34,968 bases of DNA from Sphingobium phenoxybenzoativorans (GCF_001757355.1 NZ_MINO01000040.1:1-34968), one strand, 5' to 3'. Counted from the first letter of the stretch, positions 1 to 7,634 are shown. Numbers and translations are program-made. Notes: generated by a model from the letters alone, not told the origin.

Positions 1-483
1 GAACAGAACGCCCTCGCCGCCTGCTATTTCGACGACACGCTGCTCGATGATCCGGACCTGCGCACTGAGGCCACGGGCGCGCTTGCGTCACGGGTCTCCG
101 TTCATGGCGCGGTGCGCGCGGCGCTCGTCCAGCGGCAGCGCGACTTCGCCAATCAGGATGGCGGCGCCGTCCTCGACGGGCGCGATATCGGCACGGTCAT
201 CGCGCCGGATGCGGACGCCAAGCTGTTCATCACCGCCAGCGCCCGCGAACGCGCCCGCCGTCGCGCGCTGGAGATGGAATCGCGCGGCGTCGCCGCCGAC
301 ATCGAAAGCATCGTCGCGGAAATAGAGGCGCGGGACACGCGCGACATGGGACGGGCCAACGCCCCACTCATCCAGGCGGACGGCGCAGACTTGCTAGATA
401 CCAGCGATTTGGCTATAGACGCGGCCGTTCAACGGGCGATCGCGCTTGTGGACGCGCAACTGGAACGTCATCGCAAAGGGTGA
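1..483 (+). CDS. cmk: Cytidylate kinase, C-terminal part (5' truncated)
   Basis: This reading frame is open from base 1 to the TGA at 481-483, so the start lies outside the window. The protein would phosphorylate CMP and dCMP with ATP in the cytoplasm, in pyrimidine nucleotide salvage. The visible part contains GRDIGTVIAPDADAKLFITA, which is the conserved Cmk segment that binds the monophosphate. It is followed by the arginine-rich RERARRRALE lid region and the C-terminal helix containing the Asp-Thr-Ser-Asp segment. The next gene is rpsA in the same direction. The cmk-rpsA-ihfB order is conserved in many Proteobacteria and supports the call. A strong terminator-like hairpin follows ten bases after the stop, which suggests that most cmk transcripts end before rpsA. 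Confidence 0.95.
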   Translation, partial: EQNALAACYFDDTLLDDPDLRTEATGALASRVSVHGAVRAALVQRQRDFANQDGGAVLDGRDIGTVIAPDADAKLFITASARERARRRALEMESRGVAADIESIVAEIEARDTRDMGRANAPLIQADGADLLDTSDLAIDAAVQRAIALVDAQLERHRKG

Positions 484-490
484 CCGTCAA

Positions 491-525
491 GGCGCTTCGG
501 GTTTCGAAGCGCCCTTTTCGCTTTT
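491..525 (+). terminator. Rho-independent terminator after cmk
   Basis: A perfect 9-bp stem (GGCGCTTCG at 491-499 with CGAAGCGCC at 505-513) closes a 5-base loop and is followed by CTTTTCGCTTTT. It lies between the cmk stop and rpsA, so rpsA probably has its own promoter in 526-640. Confidence 0.8.
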
Positions 526-654
526 CGGGCATGGCGCGTTCCGGCACGGATTTCCCGGCGAATGCCCAGGCGGCATGCGGCCGTTTGGGCGGTTTGGCCA
601 AAGACCGCCGGAGACAACCGGCCGGCCAGCAATGACGACGAAGGACACATATTT

Positions 655-2370
655 ATGGCCTCTACGGCATTTCCGTCGCGTGATGATTTCGCGGCGCTTC
701 TCAATGATTCTCTCGGTGGCGAGGACGGCGGCTTCGAAGGCCGCGTGGTCAAGGGCACCATCACCGCCATCGAAAACGACCTGGCCGTCATCGACGTGGG
801 CCTCAAGAGCGAAGGCCGCGTGCCGCTGCGCGAATTCGCAATGCCGGGCCAGAAGGCTGACCTGAAGGTCGGCGACGAAGTCGAAGTCTATGTCGATCGC
901 GTCGAGAACGCCCATGGCGAAGCGATGCTGTCCCGCGACCGCGCCCGCCGCGAAGCCGCATGGGACAAGCTGGAAAGCGAGTTCACCGAAAATGCTCGCG
1001 TCGAAGGCGTCATCTTCGGCCGCGTCAAGGGCGGCTTCACTGTCGACCTCGACGGCGCCGTGGCGTTCCTTCCGGGTTCGCAGGTCGATATCCGCCCCGT
1101 GCGCGACGTCACCCCGCTGATGGACATCCCCCAGCCCTTCCAGATCCTGAAGATGGATCGCCGCCGCGGCAATATCGTCGTGTCGCGCCGCGCCATTCTG
1201 GAAGAAACCCGCGCCGAGCAGCGCAGCGGCCTCATCCAGACCCTGCACGAGGGTCAGGTCATCGAGGGCGTGGTCAAGAACATCACTGATTACGGCGCGT
1301 TCGTCGATCTGGGCGGCATTGACGGCCTGCTGCACGTCACCGACCTCAGCTACAAGCGCATCAACCACCCCAATGAGATGATCAACATCGGCGACACTGT
1401 CCGCGTGCAGATCATCCGCATCAACCGCGACACCCAGCGCATCTCGCTGGGCATGAAGCAGCTTGAGAGCGATCCGTGGGAAGGCGCGAGCGCCAAGTAC
1501 CCGGTCGGCGCGAAGCTGTCGGGCCGCGTCACCAACATCACCGAATATGGCGCCTTCGTGGAGCTGGAAGCCGGTATCGAGGGTCTGGTCCATGTCAGCG
1601 AGATGAGCTGGACCAAGAAGAACGTCCATCCGGGCAAGATCGTCAGCACCAGCCAGGAAGTCGACGTGATCGTCCTGGAAGTCGACGAGGACAAGCGCCG
1701 CATTTCGCTCGGCCTCAAGCAGGCCCAGTCGAACCCCTGGGACAGCTTCGCCGAGAAGCACCCGGTCGGTTCGGTCGTCGAGGGCGAAGTCAAGAACGCC
1801 ACCGAGTTCGGCCTGTTCATCGGTCTGGACGGCGACGTCGACGGCATGGTCCACATGTCGGACATCGCCTGGGGTATCTCCGGCGAGGACGCGCTCAACC
1901 TGCACCGCAAGGGCGAGGCCGTTCAGGCGATCGTTCTGGACATCGACACCGAGAAGGAGCGCATCAGCCTTGGCATGAAGCAGCTTGAGCGTGGCGCTCC
2001 GGCCGCTGGCAGCGCTGGCGCCTCGTCCAGCTCCGGCCTCAACAAGAACGCGATCACCACGGTCACCGTTCTTGAAGTCCGCGACGGCGGCCTGGAAGTT
2101 CAGGCCGGCGAAGACGGCGCGACCGGCTTCATCAAGCGCAGCGACCTTGGCCGCGACCGCGACGAGCAGCGCCCCGACCGCTTCCAGGTCGGTCAGAAGT
2201 TCGACGCAATGGTCATCGGTTTCGACCGGGCCAAGAAGCCGAACTTCTCGGTCAAGGCTCTGCAGATCGCGGAAGAAAAGCAGGCTGTGGCGCAGTACGG
2301 CTCGTCCGACAGCGGCGCTTCGCTCGGCGACATTCTTGGCGAAGCATTGAAGGCCAAGAACGAAGGCTGA
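655..2370 (+). CDS. rpsA: 30S ribosomal protein S1
   Basis: Ribosomal protein S1 binds mRNA on the 30S subunit and helps initiate translation of structured messages. The predicted protein has 571 residues, a normal length for the alphaproteobacterial form. It is built of about six S1 (OB-fold) repeats. The later ones are recognisable from recurring phrases such as GVVKNITDYGAFVDL, GRVTNITEYGAFVELEAGIEG, and RISLGLKQ/RISLGMKQ at repeat ends. I place the start at ATG 655 (MASTAFPSRDDF), because AAGGA at 641-645 gives a well-spaced ribosome binding site and an upstream in-frame ATG at 562 would add a non-homologous arginine-rich leader. The gene is flanked by hairpin terminators on both sides and reads as a single transcription unit. 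Codon use is strongly biased to GC-ending codons, as expected for a highly expressed core gene. Confidence 0.97.
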   Translation: MASTAFPSRDDFAALLNDSLGGEDGGFEGRVVKGTITAIENDLAVIDVGLKSEGRVPLREFAMPGQKADLKVGDEVEVYVDRVENAHGEAMLSRDRARREAAWDKLESEFTENARVEGVIFGRVKGGFTVDLDGAVAFLPGSQVDIRPVRDVTPLMDIPQPFQILKMDRRRGNIVVSRRAILEETRAEQRSGLIQTLHEGQVIEGVVKNITDYGAFVDLGGIDGLLHVTDLSYKRINHPNEMINIGDTVRVQIIRINRDTQRISLGMKQLESDPWEGASAKYPVGAKLSGRVTNITEYGAFVELEAGIEGLVHVSEMSWTKKNVHPGKIVSTSQEVDVIVLEVDEDKRRISLGLKQAQSNPWDSFAEKHPVGSVVEGEVKNATEFGLFIGLDGDVDGMVHMSDIAWGISGEDALNLHRKGEAVQAIVLDIDTEKERISLGMKQLERGAPAAGSAGASSSSGLNKNAITTVTVLEVRDGGLEVQAGEDGATGFIKRSDLGRDRDEQRPDRFQVGQKFDAMVIGFDRAKKPNFSVKALQIAEEKQAVAQYGSSDSGASLGDILGEALKAKNEG

Positions 2371-2415
2371 TCGCTTACTGCATGATCTGAGTCGTTTCAG
2401 ACTCGATACTTACCG

Positions 2416-2457
2416 GGCCCGCCCTATCTTAAAGGATAGGGCGGGCCTTTCATTTTG
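2416..2457 (+). terminator. Rho-independent terminator after rpsA
   Basis: A perfect 13-bp stem (2416-2428 with 2435-2447) closes a 6-base loop and is followed by TTTCATTTT. It is the strongest simple terminator in the window and ends the rpsA transcript. A small extra hairpin (GAGTC...GACTC, 2389-2404) precedes it. Confidence 0.85.
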
Positions 2458-2543
2458 ACCCGAAACGGATCAATTATGACGACTTTAGCAGTCCAAATAG
2501 CAAAATATTGAATTAATGGGACAAGTCTTGGCTAATAGCGTGA

Positions 2544-2572
2544 TTGTCATGCCCTGCACTTTTAGTTAAAAG
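2544..2572 (+). promoter_or_regulatory. Possible promoter of ihfB
   Basis: TTGTCA (2544-2549) is followed after 17 bases by TAAAAG (2567-2572), in the AT-rich gap between the rpsA terminator and ihfB. Position and spacing fit a sigma-70 type promoter, but the -10 match is weak. Confidence 0.3.
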
Positions 2573-2620
2573 ACAATGAACATGACAGCGTGGGGGTGTC
2601 GTGTGCGCAGTGGAGGGGCA

Positions 2621-2902
2621 ATGATCCGATCCGAACTCGTTCAGAAGCTGGCCGAAGATAATCAGGGACTGACACTGCAAGAAATAGAACGGATCGTTGA
2701 TCTGTTCTTTCGCGAAATCATCGATCAACTGGCATCGGGCGGCCGCGTGGAACTGCGTGGCTTCGGGGCCTTCACGACACGTTCGCGCGATGCGCGGACG
2801 GGCCGCAATCCGCGCACTGGGGAAGCTGTCCCGGTCTCGGCGAAACGCGTCCCTTATTTCAAGCCCGGCAAGGAAATGCGCGAACGCCTCAACGAAGGCT
2901 GA
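2621..2902 (+). CDS. ihfB: Integration host factor beta subunit
   Basis: IhfB pairs with IhfA to form the DNA-bending protein IHF, which acts in nucleoid structure, transcription and site-specific recombination. The protein has 93 residues, typical for the family. It starts [14 protein letters not shown] and contains [20 protein letters not shown], then the DNA-intercalating arm [20 protein letters not shown], and ends [15 protein letters not shown] chose ATG 2621 because GGAGG at 2612-2616 is well spaced and the family begins here. An upstream in-frame ATG at 2576 would add 15 unrelated residues. IHF is often a cofactor of tyrosine integrases of tRNA-integrated islands, so its presence next to the island's attachment site is a coincidence worth noting but not evidence of a link. 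Confidence 0.96.
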   Translation: MIRSELVQKLAEDNQGLTLQEIERIVDLFFREIIDQLASGGRVELRGFGAFTTRSRDARTGRNPRTGEAVPVSAKRVPYFKPGKEMRERLNEG

Positions 2903-2973
2903 CGCTTCCCCCTTCTCCTCCTTGACGACCTCTGCTTGACGGTTGGAGCCGAACGCTTCACTGGCATCTGCGC

Positions 2974-2989
2974 GGCCGGTACTCCGGCC
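2974..2989. other. Short hairpin just upstream of tRNA-Leu
   Basis: GGCCGG (2974-2979) and CCGGCC (2984-2989) form a 6-bp GC stem with a 4-base loop. No T-tract follows, so it is not a convincing terminator for ihfB. It lies five bases before the tRNA and could affect tRNA processing or be incidental. Confidence 0.35.
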
Positions 2990-2994
2990 GGGAT

Positions 2995-3081
2995 GCGGAC
3001 GTGGCGAAATCGGTAGACGCAGCGGACTTAAAATCCGCCTCCCGTAAGGGAATGCGGGTTCAAGTCCCGCCGTCCGCACCA
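2995..3081 (+). tRNA. tRNA-Leu (UAA anticodon)
   Basis: The 87-base sequence folds as a class II tRNA. The acceptor stem GCGGACG (2995-3001) pairs with CGTCCGC (3071-3077), followed by discriminator A and an encoded CCA (3079-3081). The anticodon arm GCGGA-CTTAAAA-TCCGC carries TAA, reading UUA leucine codons. A long variable arm (CCTCCCGTAAGGG) and the GGTTCAAGTCC T-arm are present. The 3' 57 bases form the left copy of the island attachment repeat. The intact tRNA therefore lies at the integrase side of the island. Confidence 0.96.
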
Positions 3082-3082
3082 G
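3025..3082 (+). repeat. attL: 58-bp direct repeat in the tRNA-Leu 3' part
   Basis: Bases 3025-3082 are identical to 19479-19536. The repeat starts in the anticodon stem, includes the anticodon loop, variable arm, T-arm and acceptor strand, and ends one base past CCA. The flanking bases differ (G/C before, T/A after), so 58 bp is the full identity. This is the classic footprint of tyrosine-integrase insertion into a tRNA gene. Confidence 0.95.
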
Positions 3083-3087
3083 TCTTT

Positions 3088-4296
3088 TCAATAACTTAGA
3101 GAGCTACATTCCCTGGGGGAACCGACAGACGGTGGGTTGGTGTAGGATTGGTGTAATGCTGCAGCCATGCCAGTATCGATTCGCGCGATGGCTTCATCGA
3201 TATGATTCCCATGAATGTGGACATAGCGCAGCACCATCGCCAGCGTCTTGTGCCCGCTTATCCGCTGAATCGTGGGCAAGTCGATCTTCGCCTTGACCAG
3301 TCGCGTGATAGCGGTGTGCCGCATAACGTGTGGCGTGACCTTCTGCGGGCTCAGGCCAGCATTAATAACGGCTCTAAGAAATTGCTTCCCCATGCTCTGC
3401 CTGTGTAGGTATTTCGACGGCCTCGAAGGCGGGAATATGTAGCCGCACTTGTCGTCCTCCTTCTCCCGTTGAATCTTCAAAGCATCTGCCAGCGTGGGGG
3501 TTATCGGCTGCTCCCGCTCCCCGGCTTTAGCTAAGGGGATGAATATGCGGCGCGACTCGAAATCGATCTGGTCGTACCTTGTCGCAACAATCTCGGAATG
3601 CCGCATCGCGGTGTTTAGGCCGAATGCCACAAACAGCCATAAGCGATCATCATGATCTTTGAGTGCCGCAGTCATAAGCGCCTCAATGTGTATGTCGCTC
3701 ATAACCACGATAGGCTTTCGGGGCTCTTCGCCTTTGGCTATCCTGGGGCGGTCATCTTTCTTGATCCATTTCCAATCCACCAATCGATTCATCATGTGGC
3801 TAAGTGTGGCCAATTCCCGGTTGACTGTAGCTTGTTTGAAACCGGCATCTAGCCGCTTCTTGGCGTAGCTTTGAACGCCGAACTCAGTAAGCTTATCCGC
3901 GCGCAACGCACCAAAGTGCGGCACAAGCCTGTCGTCCAAATGGCGACGCTTGTCCCCAATATTTTTCCCTCCCGTTGCCTCTAAGCGCTCAAGATAGGCC
4001 TTCGCGGCATCCTTGAAGCTGCGATGCGCTTTCCGTCCCTTAGGCAGGTCCAACCTGTCTTCCCGCGCTTTTGTCCTAGCAGCCTCTATGAAGCGTTCAG
4101 CTTGCTCTCTGGTCACACCCGCGCTCGCCGTTCCCAGCGCTCGATGAATCCGTGCCCCATCGACCATGACGTTTACGGAATAGCGCACGTCTCCGTTGGC
4201 CAGTTTCTCAGCCGTAATCCCATGCTCTGTGATCTTTGCACCTGATGCCAGTGACTTGATGGCCGGGCGCGTAAGCTTCTGAAACCTGATTGACAC
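3088..4296 (-). CDS. int: Tyrosine-type integrase of the island
   Basis: This site-specific recombinase would integrate and excise the island at tRNA-Leu. From a GTG start at 4296 the protein has 402 residues. The N-terminal arm-binding region (KLTRPAIKSLASG...) is followed by a SAM-like core-binding domain and a catalytic domain. Catalytic residues visible are R232 (AMRHSEI), H323 and R326 (PHVMRH), H349 (SGHKT) and the nucleophile Y358 (LRYVHIHG). The frame is open up to 4383, but I prefer GTG 4296. AGGGA lies 7 bases upstream, and family members as I recall them begin near VSIRFQKLTRP. The gene reads toward the tRNA and stops 6 bases past the att repeat, the usual layout. The last part of the gene also contains two TTGGTGTA repeats that look like arm-type binding sites. 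Confidence 0.93.
   Translation of the reverse strand: MSIRFQKLTRPAIKSLASGAKITEHGITAEKLANGDVRYSVNVMVDGARIHRALGTASAGVTREQAERFIEAARTKAREDRLDLPKGRKAHRSFKDAAKAYLERLEATGGKNIGDKRRHLDDRLVPHFGALRADKLTEFGVQSYAKKRLDAGFKQATVNRELATLSHMMNRLVDWKWIKKDDRPRIAKGEEPRKPIVVMSDIHIEALMTAALKDHDDRLWLFVAFGLNTAMRHSEIVATRYDQIDFESRRIFIPLAKAGEREQPITPTLADALKIQREKEDDKCGYIFPPSRPSKYLHRQSMGKQFLRAVINAGLSPQKVTPHVMRHTAITRLVKAKIDLPTIQRISGHKTLAMVLRYVHIHGNHIDEAIARIDTGMAAALHQSYTNPPSVGSPRECSSLSY
3137..3155 (+). promoter_or_regulatory. Left pair of putative integrase arm-type sites
   Basis: TTGGTGTA occurs at 3137-3144 and again at 3148-3155, exactly 11 bp apart, about one helical turn. A matching pair with the same spacing and orientation lies near the other island end (19330-19348). 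The sites overlap the 3' end of the integrase gene. Confidence 0.55.
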
Positions 4297-4508
4297 TGAT
4301 TTTCCCTGCCATCCTGCTGAGTCGCAAGTTACTATCGAACATCTCGTCAATATAGTCAAGATGAACACCATTGACGCCGCCAATCCGCGTCCTATATATC
4401 TCGCTTATTGCCTTGTTATTCAGCATTTTGGAAGAAATTAAATAGGTAGTACTGTTACTATACTAGATTTCTTTAATCAGTGTAGCAGGTGATATAGGAA
4501 GATATTTG

Positions 4509-4727
4509 ATGAAGGAGCGACATGAAGTGAGAAAGAAGTACCCCGGAATGAAGATCACATATGATGGAAGGTTGGATAGAAAAGCCGCAGCAGAGTACCT
4601 CGGGATAGGCTTAGGTACATTGGTTGACTGGGATAGGCTTGGGAAAGGGCCGCCTAGCCTCCTTTTAGGCCGCAGACGGTTTTACCCCATCGAGGGTTTG
4701 GAAGGCTTTGTGGCTGGCAAAAGGTAG
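4509..4727 (+). CDS. Small helix-turn-helix protein, AlpA/excisionase-like
   Basis: This 72-residue basic protein contains DRKAAAEYLGIGLGTLVDWD, a MerR/AlpA-type helix-turn-helix, followed by the wing-like GKGPPSLLLGRRRFYPIEGLEGF. This is the pattern of small excisionases and AlpA regulators that bind att-region DNA and set recombination direction or activate integrase. ATG 4509 is chosen over an in-frame TTG at 4506, because AGGAAG at 4496-4501 is spaced 7 bases from the ATG. It is transcribed divergently from the integrase, with an AT-rich gap of about 210 bases between them that should hold both promoters. The role as Xis is inferred from size, fold and position. Confidence 0.75.
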   Translation: MKERHEVRKKYPGMKITYDGRLDRKAAAEYLGIGLGTLVDWDRLGKGPPSLLLGRRRFYPIEGLEGFVAGKR

Positions 4728-5342
4728 CATGGCCTATTTTCCGCAACGCCAACGGTAATGACAACGAGCCTTTTCATCGGGCCCGACGCCTTTGCCCTTG
4801 TCGCATTGAGCGCTGAACCTTGTTGACCCGCCGCCTTCTCACTAATGCTTAAATCTGGTTGTATAAATCAGACATATATTTTCGAAGTCCGAAACTCATA
4901 ATTGATCCAATTAAACTCCGGAAGTTGAAGTGTTTAACTTTGTTAAGTCCAGCATTAGCGCTTACTTAACATTCGTAAATGCTGTTTTGCTTACCAATAA
5001 TTGAAGTTGAATTAAGTTGATTATCGATAAAATATCCGCAGAATTCAGCCAATATTTCACTTTTTTCAATCTATACTTGACGATCCGTAGGCGTGGCGCT
5101 AGAAGCCGCCCCACAAATGATCCGAATGATGCCTATAGAAACATCACTCAGATTCTTTATTCTTATATTCTGATTTTTTCTCCTCAAGCCTTTCCAATTC
5201 TTTCTAAAAAAAGAAGGAGAAAGAGGCACATGGAGAAAGAGGAGGAGGAAAGAGAACTATAAGTACAACGTTTTGTCGAACTCATAGCGGGAAAATCCCG
5301 AGAAAGGATTATTTGTATGTAAAAACAGAGGAGTATATTTGA
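4728..5342. other. 615-bp AT-rich intergenic region before the polymerase-like gene
   Basis: I see no convincing gene. A TTG-initiated frame at 5017-5262 has no ribosome binding site and low-complexity lysine/glutamate codons at its end. Features seen: strong AT richness from 4840 on; a pyrimidine-rich top strand at about 5150-5205 switching to a purine-rich top strand at about 5205-5260; and a 13-base palindrome CGGGA-AAA-TCCCG at 5288-5300, 42 bases before the next start, which could be an operator. The composition would suit a promoter or replication origin region, but no iterons were recognised. Confidence 0.45.
5288..5300. promoter_or_regulatory. Small palindrome upstream of the polymerase-like gene
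   Basis: CGGGA (5288-5292) and TCCCG (5296-5300) flank AAA. The position 42 bases upstream of the start fits an operator or leader hairpin. It is short and may be coincidental. Confidence 0.25.
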
Positions 5343-6770
5343 ATGAATGTTACGCATAATTACAATGTTATTGTCAATAAGTTCGAATTAAGTTCAGGTG
5401 ACGAGGCTTTTTTAAAGGCACTGCTTGATCCGATGCGAGATATCGGGATCAACCACAAATCCGTATACCTTGACTTGGAACGAATGCCGATATCCGACGA
5501 GGCAGTTGCCTTAGTGGATCACCTTATCTCTCAGATGAAGCCTTGGCTTGGCGCTAAGCCCCGGCAGGCGGGCTTGAGCAAGGCTCTAGGGACAATCCTG
5601 CCTTGCTTGCTCGAAGCTGTAGATGGCGATGCGAACGGCTACGCCTACAGGCCGATGAATGCTGCCGAGTTCACGGACCAACCCATTGGGCATAGGCCGT
5701 TTCAAAGAGTTGTGAAAGCAATGGTCAAGGCTGGATATCTGAGTGTCACGCCCGGATCATGCCCGACAAAGCCGACGACGGACGATCCTCGAACTTCAAC
5801 GCAATTTAGGCCCTCTATCGAGCTTTGGCTATTGTGTTCGGACTTAGGAGTATCTCCTCTCGATTGGGAGCCGCATTTTGGCTATCGCCCAGCGCCAGCC
5901 AGGGTAGCAAAGCCTATTCTCCTCAATTCTTCGACCAAGGCGCGTTATAAGGGTTATCGACGCGAGAAGGTGGAGAGTGTTCCTATGGCGGTCCCTCTAT
6001 CTTGTCCGAAGGTTGCGGACTTGGCTGACGAAGTTAACGCACTTAATGCATTTCTGTCGAAGCAAGATATCCAGCCGCAGCGGCTGTATCGCGGTCTGCA
6101 TCGGATATTCAGTGATGGCGACTTGGCCTCTCCATACGGCTGGGACAAAGGCGGTCGTCTATACTGTCGAGGCGGCGGCTACCAAAACATCCCGCATAAG
6201 CAGAACCCCAAAAAACCTGATGAGCCATTTAGGCAGATGATCACTATCAATGGTCAGCAGCTTGTTGAGGTTGACCTTAAGGGGAGCCACCTGCGGATAC
6301 TGTACGCTCTCAAGGGGATACCGTTGAATGAATCCGACGACCCATATCACGTTCCCGGACTGGACAGAGACATTGTCAAAAGTTGGGTTACGATGACACT
6401 AGGGCACAATAAGTTTCACAAATACTGGACTGCGGATATTAAAAAGAAATATACTGAGAATGAATTGACGGAAGGCCGTGTATTACAAGAGGATTATCCA
6501 TACCAGCAAGTTCATAATCAGATAATGAAAGAGCTTACGATATTTTCTGATTGGCCTGTATCGAAGTGGCGATGGGGGGATTTTCAGTATATTGAAAGCT
6601 GTATTTTGATTGATGCGATGAATGAGCTTTGCCTCGAGAAGGGGATACCCGCTTTGCCATTGCATGATTCCCTGCTGGTTCCGTCCCTGTATGCCCATGA
6701 AGCGCAAGCGGCATTGTCCTGGGCATTTTACAAACGGCTAAATGCAAGACCGGGTATAAGTATCAAATAA
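5343..6770 (+). CDS. Diverged family A polymerase-like protein of the island
   Basis: The product has 475 residues and a good ribosome binding site (AGAGGAG, 5327-5333). I do not recognise a named family. The C-terminal half reads like a polymerase palm. GGRLYCRGGGYQNIP (270-284) matches the GRLSS...LQNIP segment of bacterial Pol I. LVEVDLKGSHLRILYAL (307-323) matches motif A, with D311 as the metal ligand and H316 where Pol I has the steric-gate Glu. R342-x3-K346 followed by MTLGHNKF (351-358) resembles motif B. ALPLHDSLLVP (437-447) matches motif C with H441, D442 and S443; HDS is the single-subunit RNA polymerase form, HDE the Pol I form. No 3'-5' exonuclease motif is seen. The N-terminal 230 residues resemble nothing I know. 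A role as the island's replication polymerase, primase or RNA polymerase is inference. GC content is well below the chromosome's. Confidence 0.6.
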   Translation: MNVTHNYNVIVNKFELSSGDEAFLKALLDPMRDIGINHKSVYLDLERMPISDEAVALVDHLISQMKPWLGAKPRQAGLSKALGTILPCLLEAVDGDANGYAYRPMNAAEFTDQPIGHRPFQRVVKAMVKAGYLSVTPGSCPTKPTTDDPRTSTQFRPSIELWLLCSDLGVSPLDWEPHFGYRPAPARVAKPILLNSSTKARYKGYRREKVESVPMAVPLSCPKVADLADEVNALNAFLSKQDIQPQRLYRGLHRIFSDGDLASPYGWDKGGRLYCRGGGYQNIPHKQNPKKPDEPFRQMITINGQQLVEVDLKGSHLRILYALKGIPLNESDDPYHVPGLDRDIVKSWVTMTLGHNKFHKYWTADIKKKYTENELTEGRVLQEDYPYQQVHNQIMKELTIFSDWPVSKWRWGDFQYIESCILIDAMNELCLEKGIPALPLHDSLLVPSLYAHEAQAALSWAFYKRLNARPGISIK

Positions 6771-7109
6771 TGTACCGCGTAAACTAATATTTGATTTAGA
6801 GGCGTTTTAACGGCCATACAGAGGTTTTAGGTAAGTTTGGCACTCAGGCAGCCAAATGGAAATTAGATCTCTGTATGGTGCTTCTAAGGGCGTCAGATTA
6901 AATGTTTGCCGATAGATGTTAAGCGGGGGAGAGCACAGGCTATGATCTGGCTCAATCCCCCGCGCTGGTTCCTCGCCATTGCCGGGCCTACCGGCGACAC
7001 CACTCCAAATTATCTTTTGGGCAAGGTCACAGCGGGCGCTTGATATATCGAATGAAGATAAAAAATAGGGCTGATCCAAAGACCAGCCCTTCGAAAAGTT
7101 TAGGAGAGG
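6771..7109. other. 339-bp intergenic region with a nested inverted repeat
   Basis: A minus-strand open frame at 6807-7130 exists but has no ribosome binding site and no recognisable domain. The main structure is the nested hairpin at 6814-6878, described separately. No promoter could be assigned with confidence. Confidence 0.4.
6814..6878. repeat. Nested inverted repeat after the polymerase-like gene
   Basis: The outer arms CCATACAGAG (6814-6823) and CTCTGTATGG (6869-6878) are perfectly complementary over 10 bp. Inside them, TTTGGC (6836-6841) pairs with GCCAAA (6851-6856) around a 9-base loop. The two stretches between stems are both 12 bases, making a symmetric internal loop. No T-run follows, so this is not a standard terminator. 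It could be a structured RNA, a cruciform or a protein-binding site. Confidence 0.5.
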
Positions 7110-7325
7110 ATGCCTGAAAGGCAAGGCCATCTGATAACGTTGTCAGGAATTTGCTGCAAGTGCGAACAGAGGCAGGGCGATTGCAAAATCTGCAACTGTG
7201 TCTCGCTGTGCTTCCGTTATGTCTCTGCATCCGCAGCCGCTTTCGACCAATTCCGGCCGGTAAAACCCCCGCCGCTCTTTCCGGTTGCAGACATTCTGGA
7301 TGGCGTTACGATTAGGCATGGATGA
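7110..7325 (+). CDS. Possible small cysteine-rich protein (doubtful)
   Basis: This 71-residue frame starts at ATG 7110 just after TAGGAGAGG, which is closer than ideal for a ribosome binding site. The product has a cysteine cluster (CCKCEQRQGDCKICNC, residues 15-30), which could bind metal. Its stop overlaps the next start as ATGGATGA at 7318-7325, an arrangement typical of translational coupling. Against it: an odd composition and no family I know. It may be chance. Confidence 0.3.
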   Translation: MPERQGHLITLSGICCKCEQRQGDCKICNCVSLCFRYVSASAAAFDQFRPVKPPPLFPVADILDGVTIRHG

Positions 7326-7569
7326 TCTCCTTCAGGATGCTCGACGGTTGGTTGCGGCGCTGCGTGCATCGGGTTCAGGCTCTGGAAGTGTGGAATACTC
7401 TCTGCTCAGCGCGCTGGAGCCGCTCGTTCAAACCCTTGAGGCCGACGGTCGCCCGCAACGAGGCTCAATCAATGCACTCAGTCGCGTTTGCACTGACCGT
7501 TTGGACTGGGATTCACCTTTATTCCAGCGATGCAACGCTTTGATCGAACATGCCCGCACGGAGCTCTAA
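7318..7569 (+). CDS. Small hypothetical protein
   Basis: The product has 83 residues, beginning MDDLLQDARRLVAALRASGSG and ending in an amphipathic helix (FQRCNALIEHARTEL). It is predicted all-helical and acidic/polar, with no catalytic or metal-binding motif. I placed the start at ATG 7318, although the frame is open from 7285, because the sequence before it does not look like coding. The ribosome binding site is weak. It may be coupled to the doubtful frame upstream. Function unknown. Confidence 0.5.
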   Translation: MDDLLQDARRLVAALRASGSGSGSVEYSLLSALEPLVQTLEADGRPQRGSINALSRVCTDRLDWDSPLFQRCNALIEHARTEL

Positions 7570-7634
7570 CGACCATCTTGCGACACTAGGCACCCAGTAT
7601 GGCGACCTCAAAACTCGACGTGCTTAGGGGCATG

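Noticed and set aside
487..1905. Long minus-strand frame opposite rpsA
   Set aside because: It is a shadow of rpsA caused by GC-rich codon structure. The plus-strand protein is an unmistakable S1.
5017..5262. TTG-initiated 81-codon frame upstream of the polymerase-like gene
   Set aside because: It has no ribosome binding site, a low-complexity Lys/Arg/Glu end arising from the purine tract, and no domain.
6807..7130. Minus-strand 107-codon frame
   Set aside because: It covers the nested hairpin, lacks a ribosome binding site and has an implausible composition.
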